64,000 bases of DNA from Plantago ovata (lineage: Eukaryota > Streptophyta > Magnoliopsida > Lamiales > Plantaginaceae), in the NCBI GenBank assembly GCA_028274465.1, contig CM051455.1, positions 67,663,677 to 67,727,676 on the forward strand. Direction: 5' to 3'. The first letter of the stretch is position 1. Every line of letters starts with the position of its first letter. The position numbers and the translations under genes are program-made. Positions 52,925 through 64,000 of this stretch are shown here, one piece after another. The notes below the pieces were generated by a model that was given only the letters and a program-made list of their open reading frames with translations, was not told where the DNA came from and ran no database searches.

Positions 52925-55900
52925 AAACCTCAAAGAAGTAGATGACAGACACATAAATCAGACTTCAGTAAAACTCAAACAAACATAATATAAAACTCAA
53001 TTACATAAAACTTATCCTAAAGCACCATGTAGACATCTATACACAAACCTCAAACTTAACAACAATAAAACTCAAAATTATAGGAGCTGATGACAGAAAC
53101 ATAAATCAGACTCAAGTAAAACTCAAACATTATATACATAAACCTCAAACTTAACAACAATAAAACTCAAAATAATAGAAGCAGATGACAGACACATAAA
53201 TCAGACTTCAGTAAAACTCAAACATAATATACACAAACATCAAAGAAGCAGAAAATAAAACTCAAACAAACATCATATAAAAACTCAATTACATAAAACT
53301 TATCCTAAAGCACCACGTAGACATGTATACATAAACCTCAAACTTAACAACAATAAAACTCAAAATTATAGGAGTTGATGACAGAAACATAAATAAGACT
53401 CAAGTAAAACTCAAACATTATATACATAAACCTCAAACTTAACAACATTAAAACTCAAACTAATAGAAGCAGATGACAGACACATAAATCAGACTTCAGT
53501 AAAACTCAAACATAATATACATAAAACTCAAAGAAGCAGAAAATAAAACTCAAGCAAACATCATATAAAACTCAATTACATAAAACTTATCCTAAAGCAC
53601 CATGTAGACATGTATACACAAACCTCAAACTTAACAACAATAAAACTCAAAATTATAGGAGCTGATGACAGAAACATAAATCAGACTTCAGTAAAACTCA
53701 AACATAATATACATAAACCTCAAACTTAACAACAAATAAAACTCAAACTAATAGAAGCAGATGACAGACACATAAATCAGACTTCAGTAAAACTCAAACA
53801 TAATATACACAAACCTCAAAGAAGCAGAAAATAAAACTCAAACAAACATCATATAAAAACTCAATTACATAAAACTTATCCTAAAGCACCACGTAGACAT
53901 GTATACATAAACCTCAATTTTAACAACAATAAAACTCAAAATTATAGGAGCTGATGACAGAAACATAAATAAGACTCAAGTAAAACTCAAACATTATATA
54001 CATAAACCTCAAACTTAACAACATTAAAACTCAAACTAATAGAAGCAGATGACAGACACATAAATCAGACTTCAGTAAAACTCAAACATAATATACATAA
54101 AACTCAAAGAAGCAGAAAATAAAACTCAAGCAAACATCATATAAAACTCAATTACATAAAACTTATCCTAAAGCACCATGTAGACATGTATACACAAACC
54201 TCAAACTTAACAACAATAAAACTCAAAATTATAGGAGCTGATGACAGAAACATAAATCAGACTTCAGTAAAACTCAAACATAATATACATAAACCTCAAA
54301 CTTAACAACAAATAAAACTCAAACTAATAGAAGCAGATGACAGACACATAAATCAGACTTCAGTAAAACTCAAACATAATATACATAAACCTCAAACTTA
54401 ACAACAATAAAACTCAAACTAATAGAAGCAGATGATAGACACATAAATCAGACATCAGTAAAACTCAAACATAATATAAATAAACCTCAAACTTTACAAC
54501 AATAAAACTCAAAATTATAGGAGCTAATGACAGAAACATAAATTAGACTCAAGTAAAACTCAAACATTATATACATAAACCTCAAACTTAACAGCAATAA
54601 AACTCAAACTAATAGAAGCAGATGACAGACACATAAAACAGACTTCAGTAAAACTGAAACATAATATACATAAAACTCAAAGAAGCAGAAAATAAAACTC
54701 AAACAAACATCATATAAAACTCAATTACATAAAACTTATCCTAAAGCACCATGTAGACATCTATACACAAACCTCAAACTTAACAACAATAAAACTCAAA
54801 ATTATAGGAGCTGATGACAGAAACATAAATCAGACTCAAGTAAAACTCAAACATTATATACATAAACCTCAAACTTAACAACAATAAAACTCAAACTAAT
54901 AGAAGCAGATGACAGACACATAAATCAGACTTCAGTAAAAGCCTACTTGGTCCCCTTTGTTTTGAAAGCGTCTCAAACATAATATACACAAACCTCAAAG
55001 AAGCAGAAAATAAAAACTCAAACAAACATCATATAAAACTCAATTACATAAAACTTATCCTAAAGCACCACGTAGACATGTATACATAAACCTCAAACTT
55101 AACAACAATAAAACTCAAAATTATAGGAGCTGATGACAGAACATAAATAAGGCTCAAGTAAAACTCAAACATTATATACATAAACCTCAAACTTAACAAC
55201 AATAAAACTCAAACTAATAGAAGCAGATGACAAACACATAAATCAGACTTCAGTAAACCTCAAACATAACATACATAAACCTCAAACTTAACAACAATAA
55301 AACTCAAAATTATAGGAGCTGATGACAGAAACATAAATCAGACTTCAGTAAAACTCAAACATAATATACATAAACCTCAAACTTAACAACAAATAAAACT
55401 CAAACTAATAGAAGCAGATGACAGACACATAAATCAGACTTCAGTAAAACTCAAACATAATATACACAAACCTCAAAGAAGCAGAAAATAAAACTCAAAC
55501 AAACATCATATAAAAACTCAATTACATAAAACTTATCCTAAAGCACCACGTAGACATGTATACATAAACCTCAATTTTAACAACAATAAAACTCAAAATT
55601 ATAGGAGCTGATGACAGAAACATAAATAAGACTCAAGTAAAACTCAAACATTATATACATAAACCTCAAACTTAACAACATTAAAACTCAAACTAATAGA
55701 AGCAGATGACAGACACATAAATCAGACTTCAGTAAAACTCAAACATAATATACATAAAACTCAAAGAAGCAGAAAATAAAACTCAAGCAAACATCATATA
55801 AAACTCAATTACATAAAACTTATCCTAAAGCACCATGTAGACATGTATACACAAACCTCAAACTTAACAACAATAAAACTCAAAATTATAGGAGCTGATG

Positions 55901-57497
55901 ACAGAAACATAAATCAGACTTCAGTAAAACTCAAACATAATATACATAAACCTCAAACTTAACAACAAATAAAACTCAAACTAATAGAAGCAGATGACAG
56001 ACACATAAATCAGACTTCAGTAAAACTCAAACATAATATACATAAACCTCAAACTTAACAACAATAAAACTCAAACTAATAGAAGCAGATGATAGACACA
56101 TAAATCAGACATCAGTAAAACTCAAACATAATATAAATAAACCTCAAACTTTACAACAATAAAACTCAAAATTATAGGAGCTAATGACAGAAACATAAAT
56201 TAGACTCAAGTAAAACTCAAACATTATATACATAAACCTCAAACTTAACAGCAATAAAACTCAAACTAATAGAAGCAGATGACAGACACATAAAACAGAC
56301 TTCAGTAAAACTGAAACATAATATACATAAAACTCAAAGAAGCAGAAAATAAAACTCAAACAAACATCATATAAAACTCAATTACATAAAACTTATCCTA
56401 AAGCACCATGTAGACATCTATACACAAACCTCAAACTTAACAACAATAAAACTCAAAATTATAGGAGCTGATGACAGAAACATAAATCAGACTCAAGTAA
56501 AACTCAAACATTATATACATAAACCTCAAACTTAACAACAATAAAACTCAAACTAATAGAAGCAGATGACAGACACATAAATCAGACTTCAGTAAAAGCC
56601 TACTTGGTCCCCTTTGTTTTGAAAGCGTCTCAAACATAATATACACAAACCTCAAAGAAGCAGAAAATAAAAACTCAAACAAACATCATATAAAACTCAA
56701 TTACATAAAACTTATCCTAAAGCACCACGTAGACATGTATACATAAACCTCAAACTTAACAACAATAAAACTCAAAATTATAGGAGCTGATGACAGAAAC
56801 ATAAATAAGGCTCAAGTAAAACTCAAACATTATATACATAAACCTCAAACTTAACAACAATAAAACTCAAACTAATAGAAGCAGATGACAAACACATAAA
56901 TCAGACTTCAGTAAACCTCAAACATAACATACATAAACCTCAAACTTAACAACAATAAAACTCAAAATTATAGGAGCTGATGACAGAAACATAAATCAGA
57001 CTTCAGTAAAACTCAAACATAATATACATAAACCTCAAACTTAACAACAAATAAAACTCAAACTAATAGAAGCAGATGACAGACACATAAATCAGACTTC
57101 AGTAAAACTCAAACATAATATACATAAACCTCAAACTTAACAACAATAAAACTCAAACTAATAGAAGCAGATGATAGACACATAAATCACACATCAGTAA
57201 AACTCAAACATAATATAAATAAACCTCAAACTTTACAACAATAAAACTCAAAATTATAGGAGCTAATGACAGAAACATAAATCAGACTCAAGTAAAACTC
57301 AAACATTATATGCATAAACCTCAAACTTAACAGCAATAAAACTCAAACTAATAGAAGCAGATGACAGACACATAAAACAGACTTCAGTAAAACTGAAACA
57401 TAATATACATAAAACTCAAAGAAGCAGAAAATAAAACTCAAACAAACATCATATAAAACTCAATTACATAAAACTTATCCTAAAGCACCATGTAGAC
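52925..57497 (+). repeat. AT-rich minisatellite with higher-order repeats
   Basis: Two or three related unit types of roughly 85-130 bases alternate. All contain ATAAAACTCAAA, with CATAAATCAGACTTCAGT, TATAGGAGCTGATGACAG and CTTATCCTAAAGCACCA as recurrent landmarks. A higher-order block of 1657 bases is repeated in tandem: for example GCCTACTTGGTCCCC appears at 54941 and 56598, and CACCACGTAGAC at 53888 and 55545. The first block starts near 53620, the second near 55277, and a shortened third near 56935. No coding potential is seen. Confidence 0.92.
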
Positions 57498-57560
57498 ATG
57501 TTGAGTTTTGTATAGTGTTTGTTTGAGTTTTATACTGTGCTTGTTTGAGTTTTATCACGA
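57498..57560 (-). repeat. Inverted end of the minisatellite
   Basis: After ACCATGTAGACATG the motif flips to TTGAGTTTTGTATAGTG and GTTTGAGTTTTAT, twice. The same flip occurs at 59393-59456. This suggests that the array grew from one half of a small symmetrical element. Confidence 0.6.
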
Positions 57561-57753
57561 AAACATTATCATTTCAAAAAGTTACAATAAAAACAACACC
57601 AAGTAAAACGATAAAAAATACACATATGCCATGAACAACTACATCAAACCAAATATAGGTAAAACTCAAAACATCAAGCATACACACAGAAACGAACAAA
57701 AAATGAATACAAAAAATAAAATGAATATATAAATTGAGAGTAGAGAAAATTAC

Positions 57754-58013
57754 TTTCGATCTCTGATTGTACAGCAGGTGTAATCATTCAGCTCAATAAT
57801 AGATCCACTACGAACAAGGTTATTCTTCACACGAAAATTTAGGTTTGTACAGAGCATGGCATGGTGAGTATTGAGAGAATCAAATAGAGTAAACCTGTAA
57901 CGCTCTGTTGTTGATGGATCCACGTTTGTTTGTTTGATACTAATAACCTTCAACACAGGCTTGCAGACACGGTCGCCGGCACAGATTTGATCTAAACAGA
58001 CTGTGAGATCCAT
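57754..58013 (-). pseudogene. RPA70-like gene, exon 1 (RPA1 N-terminal domain)
   Basis: The start is ATG at 58011-58013 (MDLTVCLDQICAGDRV); an upstream TTG in frame is not used. The exon encodes about 87 residues of the RPA1 N-domain: KPVLKVISIKQ, TERYRFTLFDS, AMLCTNLNFRVKNNLVRSGSIIEL, NDYTC. It ends at a GAAA/GTAATT donor and joins IITIVGF of exon 2 in phase. This domain recruits checkpoint and repair proteins in known RPA. The exon itself is intact. With exon 2 broken by J, the gene is likely dead unless a short product is made. Confidence 0.85.
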
Positions 58014-58475
58014 CTTGTATGTCGACAATTGAAAGAAGGAGAAACGGTTTAGAGAGAAACCTCTTTGAGAGAAATAAAAACCGTTTGAGAGAAATAAAAC
58101 AAAACCCTTTGAGAGATATTATTCATTTTGTGTTAATTTTATTATTATTATTATTATTATTTTATTTTTGAAGAAACGATTATTTTAGTTATTAATAAGA
58201 AAAGCCGCTTCTTTCTGCTAATTGTAAGGAACTAGTGTGTAAAGACAATACTTCATCAAAAAACAGGACTCTTGATAAAACACTTCCAACAATGGACAAA
58301 ACACTTCATGAAAAATACATGACTCTTGATAACAGGTTTTTACACTCCTATAAATATTGAAGACAACATCAGTGTAATCATCAACATTCAGTCGAGTACA
58401 GCAAAACACAGACAAACAGAGAAAAGTATTTCTGGAAATTCTTGAAACAGCAACACACAGAAAAAAAGTAAAAAA
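58014..58475. promoter_or_regulatory. Divergent intergenic region with TATA box at 58349-58356
   Basis: 462 bases separate the RPA70-like ATG (minus) from the unknown gene (plus). An ATT microsatellite lies at 58141-58170. CTATAAATATTG at about 58348 is a good TATA box for the plus-strand gene, 120 bases before its ATG. Confidence 0.55.
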
Positions 58476-59054
58476 ATGTCGCACATACATATTGAAACTA
58501 TCAACATTGATAACCCACGAACACTGGCTGAACATCGTGGCAAAGCATTCTGGAAATTCATATCTATATCGAGGGAGCATGAACTAAAAATCAATGTCCG
58601 TCTGACAGATGAACAGAATTGGGTTGTGACGATATCAATGGATATGGAAGAACGCCTATCGCACCGATATAGATACAGGTTCATATGGTTGAATGCAGCA
58701 CATACCATTGAACATAGCAACGTCATTCCAAGAAACTATGAGGCTGACTTGAGCAATCATATAAGGTTTTCAAGACCTCACATCGTATTGGTGACAGGAA
58801 CTAATACCGGTATATCGGTTTCAAACAACCATCGGGGAGACATATGTCCATTCAATCCTAATGATGTGGCCGAGTACTTCTGGAATTTGGGAATGACGCT
58901 GCACCAAACTGAGCAGCGCATTGGAATTGATGATAGCGAACTCTACTTCGCTGCTACAACACAGGAGATAGACGTGGACGTGGAGCATACGATTGATGAG
59001 AATGATCGCAATCGTAGAAGCTTGCAGAATGGCATTCTATTCAATATAATCTAG
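58476..59054 (+). CDS. Intronless gene for an unknown 192-residue protein
   Basis: ATG at 58476 starts MSHIHIETINIDNPRTLAEH; TAG is at 59052-59054. The frame has no low complexity and a balanced composition. Features seen: RGKAFWKFISISREHELKINVRL near residue 20, RYRYRFIWLN near 70, IRFSRPHIVLVTGTNTGISVS near 100, DVAEYFWNLGMTLHQTEQRIG near 135, and an acidic Asp/Glu-rich end. No signal peptide, membrane helix or known catalytic motif is visible. A TATA box lies upstream and AATAAA 164 bases downstream. I do not recognise the family. It may be a host gene or cargo of a larger element that also holds the Ulp1-like gene. Confidence 0.6.
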   Translation: MSHIHIETINIDNPRTLAEHRGKAFWKFISISREHELKINVRLTDEQNWVVTISMDMEERLSHRYRYRFIWLNAAHTIEHSNVIPRNYEADLSNHIRFSRPHIVLVTGTNTGISVSNNHRGDICPFNPNDVAEYFWNLGMTLHQTEQRIGIDDSELYFAATTQEIDVDVEHTIDENDRNRRSLQNGILFNII

Positions 59055-59217
59055 GTCTTATTACATGTGTGGAAAATGCTATAGCGTTGACGGTAGATTA
59101 GGTAGGTCAGTTTATTACGTTCAAATATTATGTTCGTGTTATCATGTTAGACGTTCTGTGATAGGGTCTCAGATTTGAAGTTTAGACTAGGTAGAAAAAC
59201 AATGTATATTAGTTTAA

Positions 59218-59223
59218 AATAAA
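59218..59223 (+). terminator. Possible polyadenylation signal of the unknown gene
   Basis: AATAAA lies 164 bases after the stop codon at 59054, in AT-rich sequence. Plant signals are loose, so this is only suggestive. Confidence 0.35.
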
Positions 59224-59324
59224 ATGTGTTAATATCAGTATATGCATTACATATTTAGTTTCCCAATCAGACTTGTCTAAATTGAATAAAAAATGCATAT
59301 AAAATATGAGGATGGACAGCAATG

Positions 59325-59465
59325 GTAAAACTCAAACCTGCATCAGATAAAACTCAAACTAACATCAAATGAAACTCAAAACAATATGAAATTTATCCTC
59401 AAGCAGCATATTATGTAGAGAAGTTGAGTTTTATCTGAACCATGTTTGAGTTTTATCTTTGCAGA
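59325..59465. repeat. Single copy of the small symmetrical repeat behind the minisatellite
   Basis: Left half: AAAACTCAAAC, ATAAAACTCAAAC, then TTTATCCTCAAGCAGCAT. Right half: GTTGAGTTTTATCTG and GTTTGAGTTTTATC in inverse orientation. It matches the end of the array (57430-57550) in order and landmarks. It could be a MITE-like element; terminal repeats and target duplication were not resolved. Confidence 0.5.
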
Positions 59466-59661
59466 ATAGAAAAGGAATACTTATAATTTCAATAAGCCAA
59501 CATAAATCATTCAAGACAACAAATGCAGAAAAACATTCCAACAGAATTAACAATCTTGAATAAGCCATGAACAATTACACAAAAGAAAAAGCGATCCTTG
59601 AAACATGTTCATGGTCCTCAAAAAATCACAATGAATCTAAGAAATGATTCTATACATGATT

Positions 59662-62600
59662 CTATTTAACAACTTTCAGCTTGTTTGATTTCCTATTCTG
59701 GGCTATGATTCTCTCTAAGTCACTGCAGATATGTTCTCTTTTATCTTCAATAAACTTCCTGACACTGGTCAACAACCGATTTCTCTTTGCATTTGCATCA
59801 GACAGAGCAACTGAAGCAATTATTTCAGCTCTCATACGACGTCTTTCAGCAACCTGGTAAAAATATATTAAAAAGAGAAATTAATATAAAACTCATATTA
59901 TAAACAAATCTCATAGATGGTATAAGCTAATTAGTACCTTAGTCATTGAAGGTCCTGAATAATTTCCATTTCTGAAGAACTCCATTTCTTTAATAACATA
60001 AACACCACAGTCATAGTCATTTTTTGATCTATTTGCCCATTGACACTGAGGATAAATAAGAGGAAAATCAAGAATTGTTGCAGCATCAGGGTAGTCCATG
60101 TCTGTGCAAGTAACCTGCCAAATTTGTTTTCTGAAAAAAAAAGATAGTGATTAATAAGTAAGTAATCTACTTGAAAGAATGAGGCAAATAGTCTAAGCTT
60201 TATTAATGACCAAACTTTTCATATACACAACAGTATAAAAAACTTCAATACATGAACAAAACATTACGAAAAATAGCAGTAAAGAACAACAAATCTAAAC
60301 TTACCAGTACACCTGCCAAAGCCTTGCATCTTTCAGTATTAGGAATGCGATTGTCCAGATGATAAATTTTATTGGATTCAAGGCAGACAACAAATAGTGT
60401 AAAGTGATTTTCTTGATTTTTTCTAGAATTATCTTCGAAATGTGGAAAGAAGTACTGCAAAGAAATCAAATACATATAAAATTCAGAGAACATATATTCA
60501 AAACTCATTGTATATAAATAAAAGATGAATAAAAATTAAATTACCTGTTTCACAGTTTTCAAGAACTCAAAGTTGGATTGAAATGTATTCAAAATCCATT
60601 CGTCCATGAAATTATTTAAACTCAATTTTGCTTTATTCAATTCTTCAACAGTAGACACATGTGACTCATGAGCCCTCGGAATATATCCAGCAAGAGTCGA
60701 CCAATAATACTACAACAAATAACAAATATAAAATAAAAAATGCTACTTTAAAAAAAGAACATGTAAACTTAAGCAGTTACTCAGAAAATCTGATAACACT
60801 TACATGCAATTGAATTCCGAAACAGCAAATACGAGGTTCATCTTTGCTTCTAATAATCTCAGCATGGTTAATTGAAACAGATATGGCATCAATGCAAGAA
60901 TCATAGATTGAGCTATCAGAAGCTAATGTCAACACATCCTCAGGTCTTATGTAGGTAAGTGTATGATACTCAGCAAATGACAAGTCTTCAACACCCAAAT
61001 CAACATCACCTTGTGTTCACTTGCTTTTTTCTATCACTGAAAAAATATACAAATAAATAAAACTCAAAACATTATATGCATAAAACTCAAACAGCCAGAA
61101 TACAAATACTCAAAACACACACATATAACAAAAAAAGAAAAAAGAAATACCTTTTCCAAAGTTCAGACATGTATATCATGTAATCACAAGTCTCTTTCCT
61201 GAGACTCTTCATATCAACGAAGTCCTTTGCATGACGCCTCATCCACTGAGAAACTAATGACATATGTCTATCTGGATCTCCTACTGCCTCGCTACATCCC
61301 AAGACATCAATATGTAAATCCAAGTCTTCATCTGCAAAGAAAACACAATATGATAGATGTAAAACTCAAATAGAAATAACATAAAACTCAACACAAACTG
61401 TACATAAAACTCAAAACATAAAGAAAATAATTTTATTATAAAACTTTAGAAAATAATTACCTTTCTTTTCAGCTTCATTAGACTCATCTGCTGCAACATT
61501 CTTATTCAGTTCTTTAGTTTCCATTACTGAAGGCTTTGTTGTTGCTATCAATGCATTAACTTAATTTAAAAAAAAACAAAAATATATATATATATATATA
61601 TTCAGAAAAACAAAACTCAAATCAATAATGAATAAAACTCAAGAACATAATTTATTATTACAACAGAATTTCTAGTGTAATGTTGATTCAAAACAAAAGT
61701 TCTTACAATCCCAAATGCCTCAATCAGAATGTTAAAATATATTTTACAATCCAAAATTGCCTGAATCAAAAATTTTACAAGAAAAATCAAGAACAAGAAT
61801 AACCTTCACCTTTATCCATGTGCTCAGTGTTCAAATCATCTTCGAAATGCACTTTTCGAATTTGAGATGGTTGAGTTTCTGTTACATGAGTAACTGAAAT
61901 AGAAGCAGAAGGAATAGCTTGTGACTCTGTTTCTCCTGTTTGAAGAACAACCTTTGATGACACTATTTACAATGAAAAACATCTTAGTCAGCAATGATTA
62001 TAGAAACATTCTTATAAAACTCAAAACAAACAGCGTATAAAAATCAAGTATATACAAAAAAATATAAAATGCATTGACAGACACATAACTCAAGCAAGCA
62101 CAATATAAAACTCAAAACGGAAATCATATAAAACTCAAAATCATCTTAGCATTACAGATTCAATTTAAAGTAAAACATCTGAAATTATATACATACCATT
62201 ATTCAAATTTTCAGTCTGAGTCTAAGTCTGAGTCTCAAATCCAATAATTTTTGCATGCTCTTCTTTGCTTCCATCATTGCTCAACTCAACAGTCATTTCC
62301 AAATCTTTGGTGACATTTACTTCTTCAGCCTTTTGTTTGCCATCTTCTTCACATTGTGTTGAACCAATGCCGAGGTCGTAATTAGCAACAATTGTTGCTG
62401 CTACTGCTTCACAGTGAGCTTTTGTACATTCATCAAGCTCTTTATAAACGACATTGTCGGTCCAGAATATTTGGGAAGCTAAACAGCTGTAATCTCGGTC
62501 AACTGGAGCGGAACAGTTGTTCTTGATAAATTCAGCATGATCCCGAAATACAACCTCCATGTTCCGCTTCAATAGCCTCCATCCATAGTCAAGTGGCTAA

Positions 62601-64000
62601 AAACAGCAAACATGAATATATAATAACTCAAAAATGATGCATATAAAACTCAAACAGGAAGCACATAAAACTCAAGAATATATCAAGAAATATTATGCTC
62701 AAGGAATAATAATGATGAATAAGAAAGCTCACATCAATGGTTAGCTTCTCCAACTCTGCATTTGTAGGGATTCCTTCGGGAATGCAGAATTTCAAAATTC
62801 TATCATCAGAATCCTCAGTCTTATCCTTCTCAAATCCACGGACCACCTCAGCTTGTGGAACAGAAAGCCCAGGTAGATTAATTCCCTTACTGATGGGAAA
62901 CTCTATCTTTCTCTTTGGTTGTTTACCAAATCCACGGACCACCTCAGCTTTAAATCTTTCTTCCAAAATCTCATTCGTCCAATGCTGAATCAAAGGCAAC
63001 GTTGTTGGCATTTCGTTGCCTTTGAACACGAATCTAAAAAATGATTAAAATAAAAGTTAGATGAAAAAAACATGACGATTAACATGTAAAAATAACTGAA
63101 AAAGTTATAATATAAGATGACGTACCTATGACTGTATGCAAGCAGCAAAACAGGAACACAAGCATAGAGTGTACTCTTGTTCTTCTTGTTACCATCACCA
63201 AAAAGCTTTTTGAAGCCTTCAACAATATTTGAAACAACAAAAGAGCACCAATCCAACTCCTTAATCTTGTCTACATCATCAATTGCACAGGCAAGCCTGA
63301 CAACAAGAAAAAAGATACATATATATAAAACTCAAACAACAACAATGTAAAACTCAAACAAAACAGCATATAAAACTCAAACATATAAAACTTATAGTCA
63401 AAGTAAATATAACCGCTAAAAACTCAAAAGTTGATAATGTAAAACTCAAGCAAGCACCATATAACACTAAAAGCACTTAAAACTCAAAACAAACAGCATT
63501 TTCATACTAGAAAAGAAAAAAGAAACAGTAATAATTAATTAAACATGAAAACATACTTGAAATCTCCATTACTGCTGGATGTTGGAGCGAGAAAAACCGC
63601 ACAAGCAAACATCACAAATAGCTTCTTGAATTTAGGACCACCATGGGGAAGAGTTTCGATTGCTTTAGCCATCTTAGCACATGGGAACTCATAGACCTCA
63701 GCCTTTGATTCCGGTCGGTTACGTCTAATATATCCTTTAAATTCTCTATCCCACCACTCTCGAACTTTTTTAACTCGGTCAAAATCTGGTCCTTTTTCAG
63801 ACAGCTTGAAGAGACGGATAGGATTGCCAGGGAAATAAGGCAACTTCAAAATATCATACACATCCAAAGCAGTAAGATTGTACGAATTGACACCAACATC
63901 TTGAAGAAGAGTGTTACAATCGAAGTTCTCCATCAGCCACGGAAGTATGTCGAATGGATAGACATCAAATCCAAGCTTCAAAAGACCTCCAAATCCAATT
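59662..64000 (-). CDS. Ulp1/C48-type cysteine protease gene with plant-mobile-like N-terminus (partial)
   Basis: Twelve exons fit GT-AG sites on the minus strand: 63557-64000 (enters from the right), 63126-63296, 62733-63033, 62197-62597, 61810-61962, 61461-61544, 61151-61331, 60804-61036, 60545-60709, 60305-60454, 59938-60130, 59662-59853. The first exons (LPWLMENFDC, ALDVYDILKLPYFPG, LDWCSFVVSNI) resemble the N-terminal domain of transposon-related plant Ulp1 proteins. The catalytic part has His in ENHFTLFVV (60410), Asp in YHLDNR (60370), and Gln and Cys in CQWANRSKNDYDCGVYV (about 59990-60035). Such enzymes cleave SUMO-like tags. A 96-base internal duplication repeats AEVVRGF (62831 and 62927). 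TAG at 62222-62224 and a frame problem near 61000 suggest a pseudogene or misjudged splice sites. Confidence 0.7.
61040..61130 (+). repeat. Intronic ATAAAACTCAAA motif cluster (introns near 61.1 and 61.4 kb)
   Basis: ATAAAACTCAAA-type units occur at about 61054, 61080 and 61110, and again at about 61360, 61380 and 61402 in the next intron. They match the core of the 52925-57497 array and avoid exons. Confidence 0.6.
61582..61601. repeat. AT dinucleotide microsatellite
   Basis: About ten AT repeats lie in an intron of the protease gene. Confidence 0.8.
62010..62130 (+). repeat. Intronic ATAAAACTCAAA motif cluster (62.1 kb)
   Basis: Units near 62017, 62110 and 62128 repeat ATAAAACTCAAAA, with ACAGACACATAACTCAAGC between them. 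The last resembles the CAGACACATAAATCAGAC landmark of the large array. Confidence 0.6.
63320..63490 (+). repeat. Intronic ATAAAACTCAAA motif cluster (63.4 kb)
   Basis: Six or more units lie between 63325 and 63490, spaced about 20-30 bases apart, inside the intron after exon 63557-64000. Another short cluster lies at 62640-62680. Confidence 0.6.

Larger units (their letters stand above)
52871..57753 (-). other. Intron 1 of the RPA70-like gene, expanded by tandem repeats
   Basis: The intron is about 4.88 kb, bounded by GAAA/GTAATTTTC (57753) and TTTTTTCAG/GATC (52871). Most of it is the array at 52925-57497. The remaining 250 bases near the donor are AT-rich with two inverted copies of the array motif. 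Confidence 0.8.

Noticed and set aside
54941-54971. Insert with GCCTACTTGGTCCCC in the array as a new gene or promoter
   Set aside because: About 30 bases, repeated once by the 1657-base duplication. Too short to assign a function.
52925-57497. Tandem array read as a centromeric satellite
   Set aside because: It is bounded by two exons that splice in phase and is only about 4.6 kb. It is an intronic minisatellite on present evidence.
52496-58013. RPA70-like gene as part of a Helitron
   Set aside because: It has the RPA1 N-terminal domain and introns like a host gene. No Rep/helicase or CTRR-type hairpin end was seen. Not excluded beyond the window.
58218-58726. Minus-strand ORFs opposite the unknown gene
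   Set aside because: Cys/Phe-rich and overlapping the promoter and 5' part of the plus-strand gene; no supporting signals.

Overview
This window is nuclear DNA of a flowering plant. It holds spliceosomal introns, Sirevirus-like Ty1/copia, Athila-like and Tat-like Ty3/gypsy retrotransposons, a LINE scrap, and at the right end two host-type gene families (RPA70 and an Ulp1/C48 protease). Roughly the left 52 kb is a nest of retrotransposons. A 100-base run of N at 44252-44351 is an assembly gap.

Layout. (1) 1-10713: two copies of one copia family lie tail to tail in opposite directions. Copy A (minus, 1-5312) carries a partial 3' LTR, an envelope-position ORF broken by a solo Athila-like LTR, and the last codons of pol. 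Copy B (plus, 5313-10713) carries the rest of that ORF, a polypurine tract and a 3' LTR. (2) 10714-16587, element C: an Athila-like element with gag-protease, an extra ORF and a 3' LTR but no reverse transcriptase or integrase. (3) 16588-21168, copy D (minus): protease, gag, PBS and 5' LTR of the copia family. (4) 21169-21386: a LINE fragment. (5) 21387-39954, copy E (plus): 5' LTR, PBS, decayed gag, a pol without integrase, a structured spacer, and the long envelope-position ORF. E is interrupted by a complete Athila-like element G (28858-35212, target duplication TTACA). (6) 39955-44251, element I: another Athila-like element, cut by the gap. (7) 44352-52495, element J (minus): a Tat-like element with the RT-RNaseH-second RNaseH-integrase order. 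J lies in an exon of (8) an RPA70-like gene (minus, 52496-58013) whose first intron holds about 4.6 kb of tandem repeats. (9) 58476-59054: a small intronless gene of unknown function. (10) 59662-64000: a multi-exon Ulp1-like protease gene (minus) that runs off the right edge.

Most unusual signal. The copia family carries a very long ORF downstream of pol, where Sireviruses may carry an env-like gene. In three copies this ORF is interrupted at equivalent places by short GT-AG introns (71-75 bases). In copies B and E the introns are 75, 72 and 75 bases, all multiples of three, with CTAAT-type branch sites in several. The ORF has its own conserved TATA box and pyrimidine-rich leader. It is preceded by a cluster of small hairpins, including the 17-mer CTGAGACGGGAACTCAG three times, and by a second, internal polypurine tract. 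Together these look like a retrotransposon that makes its extra protein from a separate, spliced transcript. The Athila-like family has a separate curiosity: GC-rich palindromes (GGGCGAATCGCCC type) stacked just upstream of the LTR TATA box and again in the 3' spacer.

All calls come from reading the sequence by eye. Family names rest on remembered motifs and none was tested by database search.
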